From Larkinella soli (GTDB taxonomy: Bacteria; Bacteroidota; Bacteroidia; Cytophagales; Spirosomataceae), in the NCBI RefSeq assembly GCF_003703975.1, contig NZ_QTJY01000019.1, positions 1 through 64,000 of the forward strand: 64,000 bases of DNA, read 5' to 3'. The notes under the pieces were generated by a model. The model was not told where the DNA came from and made no database searches. It saw only the letters and a list, made by a program, of their open reading frames with translations. Made by a program: the position numbers and the translations under genes. Positions 41,422 through 49,099 of this stretch are shown in pieces. Positions within the stretch are counted from its first letter, which is position 1. Every line of letters starts with the position of its first letter.

Positions 41422-43170
41422 ATGAAAAAGATATTCCTTCTTCTCCTGATCACGCTGCCGCTCGGCGTATGGGCGCAGCAGAAACCGGCCCAGAATGACG
41501 AACTGAGCGGGATGCGGGCCGTCGGCTCGCCGGCCAACCCGAAAGTACCGATGCGCTGGAACCACTACAACGACTACGCCGGCATCACGAAGTTCTGCCA
41601 GGACATGGCCAAAGCGCACCCGGACCTGGTGCGGATCGAGTCGATGGGCAAATCCTTCCAGGGCCGCGACCTGTGGGTGCTGGTTGTCACCGACTTCAAA
41701 ACCGGCAACCCCGACCGCAAACCCGGCTTTTACATCGACGGTAACATCCACTCGAACGAACTTCAGGGGTCTGAAATCGCCATGTATACGGCCTGGTACC
41801 TGGCCGAAAACTTCGGGAATGTGGCCTTTACCACGGAACTGCTGAAAGACAAGGTGTTCTACATCACGCCGACCATCAACCCCGACGCCCGCGAGGACTT
41901 CATCAAGAACCCGAACAACGCCAACTCTCCCCGTTCGGGCATGGTGCCGCTGGACGACGACGGCGACGGCGAAGCCGACGAGGACAAATACGACGACCTC
42001 GACGGCGACGGCAACATCGTGCTGATGCGCCGGAAAACCCCGCTCGGACGCATGAAACAGGACCCCGGCGACCCGACGCGGATGATCCCGGCCAAACCCG
42101 ACGAAGCGGGCGAATACGAACTGCTGGGCTATGAGGGCATCGACAACGACGGCGACGGCCAGGTCAACGAAGACGTCACCGGTTACTACGATCCCAACCG
42201 CGACTGGGGCTGGAGCTGGCAGCCCAACTACGTCCAGAACGGGGCGCTCTATTACCCCGGCTCCCTGCCCGAGACGCAGGCGATCAAACGCTACATCATG
42301 CGCCATCCGAACATTGCCGGTGCGCAGAGCTATCACAACTACGGCGGGATGTTCCTGCGCGGGCCGGGCGCCGAGGAAGACCAGCAGTATTACAACCAGA
42401 GCGACATCGCCGTGTACGACGTCATCGGCCGGATGGGCGAAAAGATCATTCCCGGCTACAATTACTACGTGATTTACAAGGATTTGTATACGGTCTACGG
42501 CGGGGAAATCGACTGGCTGGCATTGGGGCGCGGCATTTTCACCTTCTCGAACGAGCTGATGACCTCGTATCTGCTGTTCCGGCAGAAACCGAACGACCCG
42601 AACCGCTTCCAAAACGACGAGTTCAACCAGTTCGGAAAATACCTGCTCTTCGACGACGCGTATGTTGCGTGGAAACCGTTCAAACACCCGCAGTACGGCG
42701 ACATCGAGATCGGCGGTCCGAAGAAGAACTACGTCCGCAACCACCCCGGCTTCATGCTGGAGGAGGACGCCCACCGCAACATGTCGTTCACGCTCTACCA
42801 CGCCCACCAGACCCCGAAGCTGGAGGTGCAGTCGATCAACACCCGGGCGGTGGGCAACGGGCTGACGGAGGTGACGGCCACCATCGTGAACCAGCGGGTG
42901 ATTCCGACCCACTCGTCGCACGACGTCCGCTACAAAATCGAGCGGCCGGATTACATCACCCTGAAGGGCGGCACCCCGCTGGCCGGGATGATCGTCGAGA
43001 ACGAAGACCTGAACATCACGCGTGAGCAACGTAACAACCCCGCCACCATCGAGGTGCCGAACATCCCCGGCATGGGCTTCGTCAAGGTGCGCTGGCTGGT
43101 GAAGGGCGGAGGCAAATACACCGTCGAGGTCGACAGCCGCAAGGGCGGCCTCGCGCAGAAGACACAGTAA
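41422..43170 (+). CDS. M14 family zinc carboxypeptidase, secreted, with Asp-rich calcium-type loops
   Basis: A 582-residue exported metallocarboxypeptidase (signal MKKIFLLLLITLPLGVWAQ). Zinc ligands are H110 and E113 (GNIHSNEL) and H305 (SYHNYGG). The Asn-Arg substrate-binding pair is in YYDPNRDW, and the general base is E378 in FTFSNELM. Three DxDxDG loops (D178-G183, D192-G197, D241-G246) interrupt the catalytic domain and look calcium-binding. The C-terminal ~100 residues are a beta-sandwich-like domain. It likely trims peptides outside the cell. It follows its pseudoenzyme paralogue by 7 bases, implying co-transcription, and is closed by a strong terminator. Confidence 0.93.
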   Translation: MKKIFLLLLITLPLGVWAQQKPAQNDELSGMRAVGSPANPKVPMRWNHYNDYAGITKFCQDMAKAHPDLVRIESMGKSFQGRDLWVLVVTDFKTGNPDRKPGFYIDGNIHSNELQGSEIAMYTAWYLAENFGNVAFTTELLKDKVFYITPTINPDAREDFIKNPNNANSPRSGMVPLDDDGDGEADEDKYDDLDGDGNIVLMRRKTPLGRMKQDPGDPTRMIPAKPDEAGEYELLGYEGIDNDGDGQVNEDVTGYYDPNRDWGWSWQPNYVQNGALYYPGSLPETQAIKRYIMRHPNIAGAQSYHNYGGMFLRGPGAEEDQQYYNQSDIAVYDVIGRMGEKIIPGYNYYVIYKDLYTVYGGEIDWLALGRGIFTFSNELMTSYLLFRQKPNDPNRFQNDEFNQFGKYLLFDDAYVAWKPFKHPQYGDIEIGGPKKNYVRNHPGFMLEEDAHRNMSFTLYHAHQTPKLEVQSINTRAVGNGLTEVTATIVNQRVIPTHSSHDVRYKIERPDYITLKGGTPLAGMIVENEDLNITREQRNNPATIEVPNIPGMGFVKVRWLVKGGGKYTVEVDSRKGGLAQKTQ

Positions 43171-43172
43171 AC

Positions 43173-43205
43173 AAAAAACCGGGTCGTTGCCGACCCGGTT
43201 TTTTG
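43173..43205. terminator. Bidirectional terminator between the M14 genes and the toxin-antitoxin module
   Basis: An AAAAAACCGGGTCG/CGACCCGGTTTTTT stem with a TTGC loop. It has A and T runs on both sides and serves the M14 operon on the plus strand and the toxin gene on the minus strand. Confidence 0.92.
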
Positions 43206-43271
43206 TTATTCCAAATCCGTTATGAACAGATCGAGTTCTTCATCGGAAATACTCTCTTTTTCTGATTTATC
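43206..43271 (-). pseudogene. Untranslated tail of the RelE-type toxin after an in-frame stop
   Basis: Directly after the toxin TAA (43272-43274) the same frame stays open for 21 codons reading DKSEKESISDEEL… and then meets a second TAA. RelE/HigB-type toxins commonly end …LL-x-IYDKSE…, so the first TAA stands exactly where a Tyr codon (TAT/TAC) is expected. The module therefore looks truncated by a single base change. This rests on motif memory; a comparison with relatives would settle it. Confidence 0.6.
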
Positions 43272-43532
43272 TTAAATGGAGAGCAGAAAAACGGTTTCCT
43301 CTACCACCCTTACATAGGTGATCACCCTCGCTCCTCCTCGTTTCCCCCGGCCTTTGGAAGTGATCGCCATCCGGATTTTGTAGCAACCTTTTCCGAGAGA
43401 GGTGCCCTGCTTCGGCTCAACTTTCAGTGAATCAATTAACTTTTCAATGTCTCGGGCTAACGAAGCGAATTTTTTAAGCATTCGCTTCGCTTCCTGTTGA
43501 AAGCTTGTGGAAACGACTACTTTATAACTCAT
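43272..43532 (-). CDS. RelE/HigB-type toxin, apparently truncated by a nonsense codon
   Basis: An 86-residue RelE/ParE-superfamily toxin; members with this sequence type usually cleave mRNA at the ribosome. It shows the usual order: VVVSTSFQQEAKRMLKKF helix, LGKGCYKIRMAI core strand, SKGRGKRGGARVITYV, and a final strand EETVFLLSI. The GGARVITY stretch is characteristic of one common subfamily. The gene overlaps its antitoxin by 11 bases. The expected C-terminal IYDKSE tail is cut off by TAA (see 43206-43271), which could weaken or kill the toxin. Sequence around it is less GC-rich than its neighbours, consistent with acquisition. Confidence 0.82.
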   Translation of the reverse strand: MSYKVVVSTSFQQEAKRMLKKFASLARDIEKLIDSLKVEPKQGTSLGKGCYKIRMAITSKGRGKRGGARVITYVRVVEETVFLLSI

Positions 43533-43761
43533 TTAAAAAATCACGGGCAGATTTCAGCTTGATTTTTCCTTCCTGATGAAGTTTTACTTCTTCCATGGCG
43601 CTTTTCAGGCCTTGAAGAATCTCTTCTTTAGTCGGTTCCCGGTATTCCTCCTCGGGGGTCTCGGACAGATGGTATTGCTTTTTCAAAGCTTCCCAATCCT
43701 TGATCGGAATAAAGACCCCGGTCTTCTTCCCCTGGTTATCAGTCAGATATTGAATACGCAT
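43522..43761 (-). CDS. Antitoxin of the RelE-type module
   Basis: A 79-residue acidic partner, first gene of the module. The N-terminus (MRIQYLTDNQGKKTGVFIPIKDWEALKKQ) is a short beta-hairpin followed by a helix, like the Phd/RelB-type antitoxins that begin '…QYL.D..G..TAV.IPI.DW', and the C-terminal half is a Glu/Lys-rich helix (…GLKSAMEEVKLHQEGKIKLK…) that would wrap the toxin. It overlaps the toxin start by 11 bases. Autoregulation of the module by this protein is expected from the family, but no operator was identified. Confidence 0.8.
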   Translation of the reverse strand: MRIQYLTDNQGKKTGVFIPIKDWEALKKQYHLSETPEEEYREPTKEEILQGLKSAMEEVKLHQEGKIKLKSARDFLNEL

Positions 43762-43802
43762 GGCGACGGATCATTTGTATCTCCAAAAAAGTTAAACACT
43801 TT

Positions 43803-44312
43803 TTATCGCAAATACACCCCCATGCGCTCTTCGTCGCTCAGGACGACTTCGACATGTTCGGTCAGGGTGGTGGAGAGTTTGTAGCCGATGTAGTCGGCGG
43901 CAATCGGGTAGCGTTTGTGGTCGCGGTCGACGACGACGGCCACTTTCAGGCTCGTCAGCGGCACGTTCAGGAAGGGCTGAAGCGAGAAGGCCAGCGTCCG
44001 GCCGGTGTTCAGCACATCGTCCACGACGATCACCGATCTGTTGGTAAAATCCTCCGTTTCGGCGTCGAGCTGAATGGGCGACTGCTGCGTCAGGCTCTTG
44101 TCCAGGCTGATTTTCATGACGCTGACGGCCAGCGGGGCAATCTGCCGCAGCACCTCCGCCAACCGCCCGGCCAGCGCGTACCCCTCGCCCGAAATGCCGG
44201 CCAGCACGACTTCCGACTCTTCAAAATTGTTTTCATATATCTCGAACGCGATGCGCCGGATTTTCTGTTCGACCTGCACGCGCGTCAGAATCTGGGTGGT
44301 CTGGGAAGTCAT
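43803..44312 (-). CDS. PyrR-like phosphoribosyltransferase family protein
   Basis: A 169-residue type I phosphoribosyltransferase fold. The PRPP-binding motif VIVVDDVLNTGRT is at about residues 93-105, and the fold starts with ILTRVQVEQKIRRIAFEIYE as in PyrR. PyrR proteins are uracil phosphoribosyltransferases that also regulate pyr operon mRNA in Firmicutes. In Bacteroidota the regulatory role is unproven, so only the enzyme family is called. It lies divergent from the YcxB-like gene and is the next minus-strand gene upstream of the toxin-antitoxin module, 41 bases away. Confidence 0.85.
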   Translation of the reverse strand: MTSQTTQILTRVQVEQKIRRIAFEIYENNFEESEVVLAGISGEGYALAGRLAEVLRQIAPLAVSVMKISLDKSLTQQSPIQLDAETEDFTNRSVIVVDDVLNTGRTLAFSLQPFLNVPLTSLKVAVVVDRDHKRYPIAADYIGYKLSTTLTEHVEVVLSDEERMGVYLR

Positions 44313-44389
44313 ACGCCGTTTTTAATTTTCCCTGCAAAATTGAAAAATAATCGCAAACAACTAAGGCTCAAAATAACCGGCGCCTTTCG

Positions 44390-44397
44390 TATTTTTG
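44390..44397 (+). promoter_or_regulatory. Bacteroidota -7 box upstream of the YcxB-like gene
   Basis: TATTTTTG fits TAnnTTTG and lies 23 bases ahead of the ATG at 44421. No clear -33 TTG. Confidence 0.4.
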
Positions 44398-44420
44398 TGA
44401 CCTTAAAGTTTTTCCTTTTC

Positions 44421-44978
44421 ATGATCATTAAAACCAAAAAGTACGCTCTCGACCAGAAGACCTACATCAGTCTGACCATGCGCAGCTGGCTGAAGCACAA
44501 CTGGTACTGGGGCTTCGTTCCGCTGGGCCTGATCATCGCCAACGTCCTTCTGAACCTGACCGGCGTTTACGAGAACTGGTGGATTTACGTTGTGATCGTT
44601 CTGCTCACCCTCCTGTACGTCATCTTCTGGGCGGTGCAGTTCACCGGAATCACCCAGATGGAACAGTCCAAAGCCCTGTTTCAGAAATATGTCTACGAAA
44701 TCGACAGCCGCCAGATTCTCCTGAAACTGAACGCCCGTGAGGGCGGCATTCTGAAGTGGGACCAGATCCGCAGCGCCTTCAAAGATAAGGAAGCCTACGT
44801 GCTGGTGGTCTCCAACGAGCAGGCCATGAACGGCATGAAAGCCAACTGGCTGGCGAAAACCGTCGCCAAAGGCATGAAAGATGCCCAGTTCCTGTATCTG
44901 CCCTATTCCATCTTCACCAGCGAAAACGACCTGCGTTTTATGGATACGCTGCTGAAACGGAAAGGGTTGCTGGCCTGA
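44421..44978 (+). CDS. YcxB-like membrane protein
   Basis: A 185-residue protein from the ATG at 44421. Two adjacent membrane helices (~35-52 and ~58-78; GFVPLGLIIANVLLNLTG and YVVIVLLTLLYVIFWAV) are followed by a cytoplasmic domain of about 100 residues with strand patterns YVYEIDSRQILLKLN and FLYLPYSIFTSENDLRFMDTLLKRKGLL. This two-helix-plus-PH-like layout is that of the YcxB-like family, of unknown function. The frame is open far upstream, antisense to the phosphoribosyltransferase, but a -7 box at 44390 supports this start. A long hairpin follows. Confidence 0.75.
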   Translation: MIIKTKKYALDQKTYISLTMRSWLKHNWYWGFVPLGLIIANVLLNLTGVYENWWIYVVIVLLTLLYVIFWAVQFTGITQMEQSKALFQKYVYEIDSRQILLKLNAREGGILKWDQIRSAFKDKEAYVLVVSNEQAMNGMKANWLAKTVAKGMKDAQFLYLPYSIFTSENDLRFMDTLLKRKGLLA

Positions 44979-44992
44979 TTCATTTCCTGAAC

Positions 44993-45054
44993 ACAAAGCA
45001 TACGCGGGCGAAATGGACCAGACCGGATCGTTTCGTCGGCGTATGCTTTGTTTC
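44993..45054 (+). terminator. Long-hairpin terminator between the YcxB-like and DPP IV-like genes
   Basis: The outer stem is 13 perfect base pairs (ACAAAGCATACGC/GCGTATGCTTTGT), with a smaller inner pairing (CGAAA/TTTCG), followed by TTTC. The T-run is short, so strength is uncertain. Confidence 0.6.
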
Positions 45055-45067
45055 TGACCGATCCTTT

Positions 45068-47299
45068 ATGAAAAAATTCCTTCTTTTCGGGTGGATGGGC
45101 CTCTTTTCCCTCCCGGTTTCCGCCCAGACGACGGCCCCCCCCGCCCCCGAAACGACCCGCGACAAAAAAAGCGTGACGCTGGATGAAATCTGGGGCAGCC
45201 GGGCCGGCACCTTTACCCAGAAAACCGTCCAGAGCGTCAACTGGATGAAGGCGGGCGGCTTTTATACCGCCCTGGAAGGCGGCAGGGTCGTCCGGCGGTC
45301 GATTGCCACCGGCGAAGCCGTCGAGACGCTGTTCGACGAGCAGCAGGCCCGGGCTGAGGGACCGGCCCAGGCGGTCCGGATGAGCGACTACCAACTCAGC
45401 GCCGACGAACGCAAACTGCTTATTACCACCGAAGAAGAACCTATCTACCGCCGGTCGACCCGGGCGTCGTTCTTTGTCTACGACCTGAACACCAAAAAAC
45501 TGACCCGGCTTTCGGCAAACGGCAAGCAGCAGTATGCCACGTTCTCACCCGACGGAAGACAGGTGGCTTTCGTGCGCGACAACGACCTGTTCGTGACCGA
45601 CCTGACGAGCGGCCGCGAGACCCGGCTGACCACTGACGGCAAACGGAATGCCGTCATCAACGGTGGGGCCGACTGGGTCTACGAGGAAGAATTCAGCTTC
45701 GCCCGGGCGTTCGAGTGGTCGCCCGACAGCAAACGCATCGCCTGGCTGCGCTTCGACGAAAGCCGGGTGCCGGAATACAACCTCCAGCTGTGGGGGGAAC
45801 TGTACCCGACCGATTACCGCTTCAAATACCCCAAAGCCGGTGAGCCCAACTCCGTCGTGACGGCCTGGGTAGTGGAGGTGGCTTCGCAGAAGAAAACCCG
45901 CATCGATACCGGCACCGACCCGGATACCTACCTGCCGCGCATCGGCTGGACCAAAAATCCGAACCTGGTGTCGATCCGGCGCATGAACCGGCTTCAGAAC
46001 CGCATGGACCTGCTCCACGCGGACGCCCGCACCGGCAAAACCACCGTCGTCCTGACCGAACAAAGCCCTACCTACGTCGATCTGGAATTCACCGACGACC
46101 TGACCTACCTTGCCGACGGCCGGACGTTCCTGCACTCCAGTGAACGCAGCGGCTTCAAACACCTGTATCTCTATGAGTTGAGCGGTAAACTGATCCGGCC
46201 CGTCACTACGGGCGAGTGGGAGGTGGCCAGTGTGCTGGGGGTCGACGAGAAGAACCAGGCGGTGTATTTTACGTCGACGGAAGTGTCGCCGATGGAACGG
46301 CACCTGTACCGCATCGGTCTGGACGGGAAAAACAAGTTGCGGCTGACCGGTCAAACCGGCACGACCACCGTCAACATGAGCCCCGATTTCAGTTACTACC
46401 TTCAATACCACACCTCGGCGGCCTCGCCCGTGACGGTTTCGGTGCAGCAGACGGTGAACGGGGCGGCTTCTAAAGAAATCCGGACGGTGGAGGACAACCG
46501 CGAGCTGCGGACCCGCATGGGTCAGTATGCCCTCTCTCCGAAGCGGTTTTTCCGGTTTACGACGACCGGCAACGTCAGCCTGAACGGCTGGATGATCCGG
46601 CCCATGAATTTCGACAGCACGAAACGGTACCCGGTGCTGATGTTCGTCTACGGCGGACCGGGATCGCAGACGGTCAATAACAGCTGGGATACACGGGATT
46701 TCTTCTGGTACCAGACGCTGGCCGAACGCGGCTACCTGATCGTCTCGGTCGATAACCGGGGCACCGGCGGGCGGGGCAACGCCTTCCGGACGGCCACCTA
46801 CGCCCAGTTGGGTAAACTCGAAACGCAGGATCAGATCAACGCGGCCGGCTATCTCGGCACGCTGCCCTACGTCGACAAAAGCCGGATCGGCATCTGGGGC
46901 TGGAGTTACGGCGGGTATATGTCGGCGCTCTGCATGACGCTGGGAGCCGACGTCTTCAAAACCGGTATTTCGGTGGCACCCGTATCGACCTGGCGCTTTT
47001 ACGACACCATCTATACGGAGCGGTATCTGAAACGGCCGCAGGACAACCCCTCGGGCTATGACGACAACTCCCCGCTGACGCACGCGGCCAAGCTGAAAGG
47101 GCCGTTCCTGCTGGTCCACGGCACCGGCGACGACAACGTGCATTTCCAGAATTCCGTGGCCCTGGCCGACGCGCTCATCAGGGCCGGCAAGCCGTTCCAG
47201 TCGTTCTATTACCCGAACCGGAACCACGGCATCTATGGCGGCAATACCCGGCTGCACCTCTACCGGATGCTGACGGACTTCATCGAAAAGAACCTGTAA
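45068..47299 (+). CDS. S9B dipeptidyl-peptidase IV-like serine protease
   Basis: A 743-residue exported prolyl dipeptidase-like enzyme (signal MKKFLLFGWMGLFSLPVSAQ). An N-terminal eight-blade-type propeller contains DWVYEEEF, the double-Glu motif that anchors the substrate N-terminus in DPP IV. The C-terminal alpha/beta hydrolase domain has the nucleophile in GWSYGGYMSAL (about residue 620), the catalytic Asp in GTGDDNVHFQNS and the His in NRNHGIYGG. It should release X-Pro (or X-Ala) dipeptides from peptides in the periplasm or outside, adding to the local set of secreted proteases. Confidence 0.94.
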   Translation: MKKFLLFGWMGLFSLPVSAQTTAPPAPETTRDKKSVTLDEIWGSRAGTFTQKTVQSVNWMKAGGFYTALEGGRVVRRSIATGEAVETLFDEQQARAEGPAQAVRMSDYQLSADERKLLITTEEEPIYRRSTRASFFVYDLNTKKLTRLSANGKQQYATFSPDGRQVAFVRDNDLFVTDLTSGRETRLTTDGKRNAVINGGADWVYEEEFSFARAFEWSPDSKRIAWLRFDESRVPEYNLQLWGELYPTDYRFKYPKAGEPNSVVTAWVVEVASQKKTRIDTGTDPDTYLPRIGWTKNPNLVSIRRMNRLQNRMDLLHADARTGKTTVVLTEQSPTYVDLEFTDDLTYLADGRTFLHSSERSGFKHLYLYELSGKLIRPVTTGEWEVASVLGVDEKNQAVYFTSTEVSPMERHLYRIGLDGKNKLRLTGQTGTTTVNMSPDFSYYLQYHTSAASPVTVSVQQTVNGAASKEIRTVEDNRELRTRMGQYALSPKRFFRFTTTGNVSLNGWMIRPMNFDSTKRYPVLMFVYGGPGSQTVNNSWDTRDFFWYQTLAERGYLIVSVDNRGTGGRGNAFRTATYAQLGKLETQDQINAAGYLGTLPYVDKSRIGIWGWSYGGYMSALCMTLGADVFKTGISVAPVSTWRFYDTIYTERYLKRPQDNPSGYDDNSPLTHAAKLKGPFLLVHGTGDDNVHFQNSVALADALIRAGKPFQSFYYPNRNHGIYGGNTRLHLYRMLTDFIEKNL

Positions 47300-47353
47300 A
47301 GCAACCGGACTAAGCCACTGCCTTACAGGCCCATATCAAATAATTCTATGTAA

Positions 47354-47734
47354 TTACTTCGCCTGATTGGTAAAGTCGACCACCGTCACGTCGGCCAGCC
47401 AGGCCCCTACGATCTTGCCGAACTCCTTGTGGGCGGGGTGCGGCAGGTAGGTGTCGCGGTCTTTTTCGTTATCGAAAGTCAGGATGAAGGCGTGGGTAAG
47501 CCCTTTGTTGAGGTTCTCCGGGCTGTGGTTGGTTCCCCACTCGAAACCTTTGATCTCCTTGATTTTGGAAGGCAGCGCTTCGAAAGCGGCCACGATCTCC
47601 TTTACTTTTTCCGGGCCGGCTTCCGGCTTGAATTTGAACAGGACGATGTGCTGGACTTTATTCATTTTGTTCTGGGCAAGCGAGCCGGTCATGGCGGCTG
47701 CAACGAGGAAAAGGGAAAGAAACAGGGATTTCAT
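47354..47734 (-). CDS. Exported Dabb-family (stress-responsive A/B barrel) protein
   Basis: A 126-residue protein with a signal peptide (MKSLFLSLFLVAAAMTGSLAQ) and a Dabb domain starting VQHIVLFKFKPEAGPEKVKEIV, with GFEWGTNHSPENLNKGLTHAFILTF and the closing YLPHPAHKEFG. These are small dimeric ferredoxin-like barrels. Several plant and bacterial members are stress-induced or cyclases, but no activity is predicted here. It is 17 bases downstream of the LysM gene and may be the last gene of the purK-purE-LysM transcript. Confidence 0.88.
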   Translation of the reverse strand: MKSLFLSLFLVAAAMTGSLAQNKMNKVQHIVLFKFKPEAGPEKVKEIVAAFEALPSKIKEIKGFEWGTNHSPENLNKGLTHAFILTFDNEKDRDTYLPHPAHKEFGKIVGAWLADVTVVDFTNQAK

Positions 47735-47751
47735 AAAAATTAAGTTAGCCT

Positions 47752-48552
47752 TTATTGTTTATCAGCGTACGGAATGATCAGTCTCTCCCCGCGTTGCGCA
47801 TGGTTTTTGGTTTTTCCGTTGGCCTTCATGAGCGCATCGACCGATACGCCGTATTTTTCCGCCACTACGCGCAGGATGTCCCCCGGCCCGACGGTATGCA
47901 TCGCCCGGACCTTCACGTTCAGCTTCGTCACGTCGGCTTTGACGGCATTGTCCTTGAGGTCAGGATTGAGCGCCTTGAGGGTATTGATGCTCAGGTTGTA
48001 TTTGGTAGCGACGCTGTAGATGGTTTCGCCGGGCCGGACGGTGTGGGTGTGCGTCACTCCACCGGAGGGCACACTGACTCGGGCCGGTTCCTTTTTCTCC
48101 TCTTTAGGTTTTTCCTCCTTCGGTTTTTCTTCCACCGGCTCCTTCTTCGGCTTTTCCTCCCGGGCTTCGGCTACGGGCTTCTCTTCGGCCGGTTTACCCG
48201 CGGCCGGGCGTTCTTCCGAATCCAGGGCCGGGGCCGGTTTGCGGACTTCTTCCGGCTCGTCGATCTTTGCCGGAGTCGACTGCGACAGATCGACCGGAGC
48301 GTTGCGGCTCGACGTGTCGATTTCGATAGGGGCGGCCAGTTCCGGCTCGATCGGCTGCTGAACGGGGTTCTGCACGGTGGTGTCCAGCGGAACGTTGGTC
48401 AGTTCCTCGGAGCCTTTGGTGTCGTCGGCGATGTACTCATAACCGACGTATAACAGCGCCAGGATGGTCAGAATCAGGACCGCCAGCGTAATCGTGGGCA
48501 GGCTGGAGCCGCCTGCGGGCTGGGGGTTACGCTTCGCATTTTCGGTTTCCAT
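47752..48552 (-). CDS. Membrane-anchored protein with two LysM domains
   Basis: A 266-residue protein: one N-terminal membrane helix (~20-42; LPTITLAVLILTILALLYVG), a long disordered spacer of Pro, Glu and Lys (residues ~60-160), then two peptidoglycan-binding LysM domains. The first starts HTVRPGETIYSVATKYNLS and the second HTVGPGDILRVVAEKYGVS. There is no catalytic domain. It probably spans from the inner membrane to peptidoglycan as a structural or scaffold protein. It follows purE by 22 bases, an odd but tight arrangement that suggests co-transcription. Confidence 0.88.
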   Translation of the reverse strand: METENAKRNPQPAGGSSLPTITLAVLILTILALLYVGYEYIADDTKGSEELTNVPLDTTVQNPVQQPIEPELAAPIEIDTSSRNAPVDLSQSTPAKIDEPEEVRKPAPALDSEERPAAGKPAEEKPVAEAREEKPKKEPVEEKPKEEKPKEEKKEPARVSVPSGGVTHTHTVRPGETIYSVATKYNLSINTLKALNPDLKDNAVKADVTKLNVKVRAMHTVGPGDILRVVAEKYGVSVDALMKANGKTKNHAQRGERLIIPYADKQ

Positions 48553-48574
48553 ACCGGGGTTGTGATCTTAAAGT

Positions 48575-49057
48575 TCAATTCGATTTTACCTCCTGGCTCA
48601 TCTGCTCCACTTTTACCTTCAACCCCTCCTTGTACTCGTAGAGATTGCGGGCCACGGTTTCGTCGAAGGTGCCTACGATCTGGGCGGCCAGAATCCCGGC
48701 ATTCCGGGCGCCGTTCAGGGCGACGGTCGCCACCGGCACCCCGGCGGGCATCTGAAGGATGGACAGCACCGAATCCCAGCCGTCGATGGAATTACTGGAT
48801 TTAACCGGCACACCGATCACGGGCAGGGTGGTCAGGGAGGCTATCATGCCGGGCAGGTGGGCCGCCCCGCCCGCCCCGGCGATAATTACTTTGAGGCCCC
48901 GCTGGCGGGCCGTTTTGCCGTATTCGACCATTTTTTCCGGCGTCCGGTGGGCCGACACCACGTCGATTTCGTACGGTACGCCCAGTTCAGCCAGAATCTC
49001 GGCAGCTTCCTTCATCACTTTCAGGTCGGAACTGCTGCCCATTATGATACCAATCAT
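48575..49057 (-). CDS. purE: N5-carboxyaminoimidazole ribonucleotide mutase
   Basis: This mutase converts N5-CAIR to CAIR in purine biosynthesis, after PurK. The 160-residue length and N-terminus ([21 protein letters not shown]) are standard for class I PurE, with [18 protein letters not shown] and [25 protein letters not shown] as active-site segments. It lies 42 bases downstream of purK and 22 bases upstream of the LysM gene, all on the minus strand. Confidence 0.97.
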   Translation of the reverse strand: MIGIIMGSSSDLKVMKEAAEILAELGVPYEIDVVSAHRTPEKMVEYGKTARQRGLKVIIAGAGGAAHLPGMIASLTTLPVIGVPVKSSNSIDGWDSVLSILQMPAGVPVATVALNGARNAGILAAQIVGTFDETVARNLYEYKEGLKVKVEQMSQEVKSN

Positions 49058-49099
49058 ACTTTTCAGAGGAAAGTCAGCCGTAACGCCGGCCGGTGCGGC

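Noticed and set aside
41401-43029. 542-codon minus-strand frame opposite the M14 peptidase
   Set aside because: Antisense shadow; Val/Asp/Gly repeats reflect the codon pattern of the opposite strand.
45545-47257. 570-codon minus-strand frame opposite the DPP IV-like gene
   Set aside because: Antisense to an intact S9 peptidase with all catalytic motifs.
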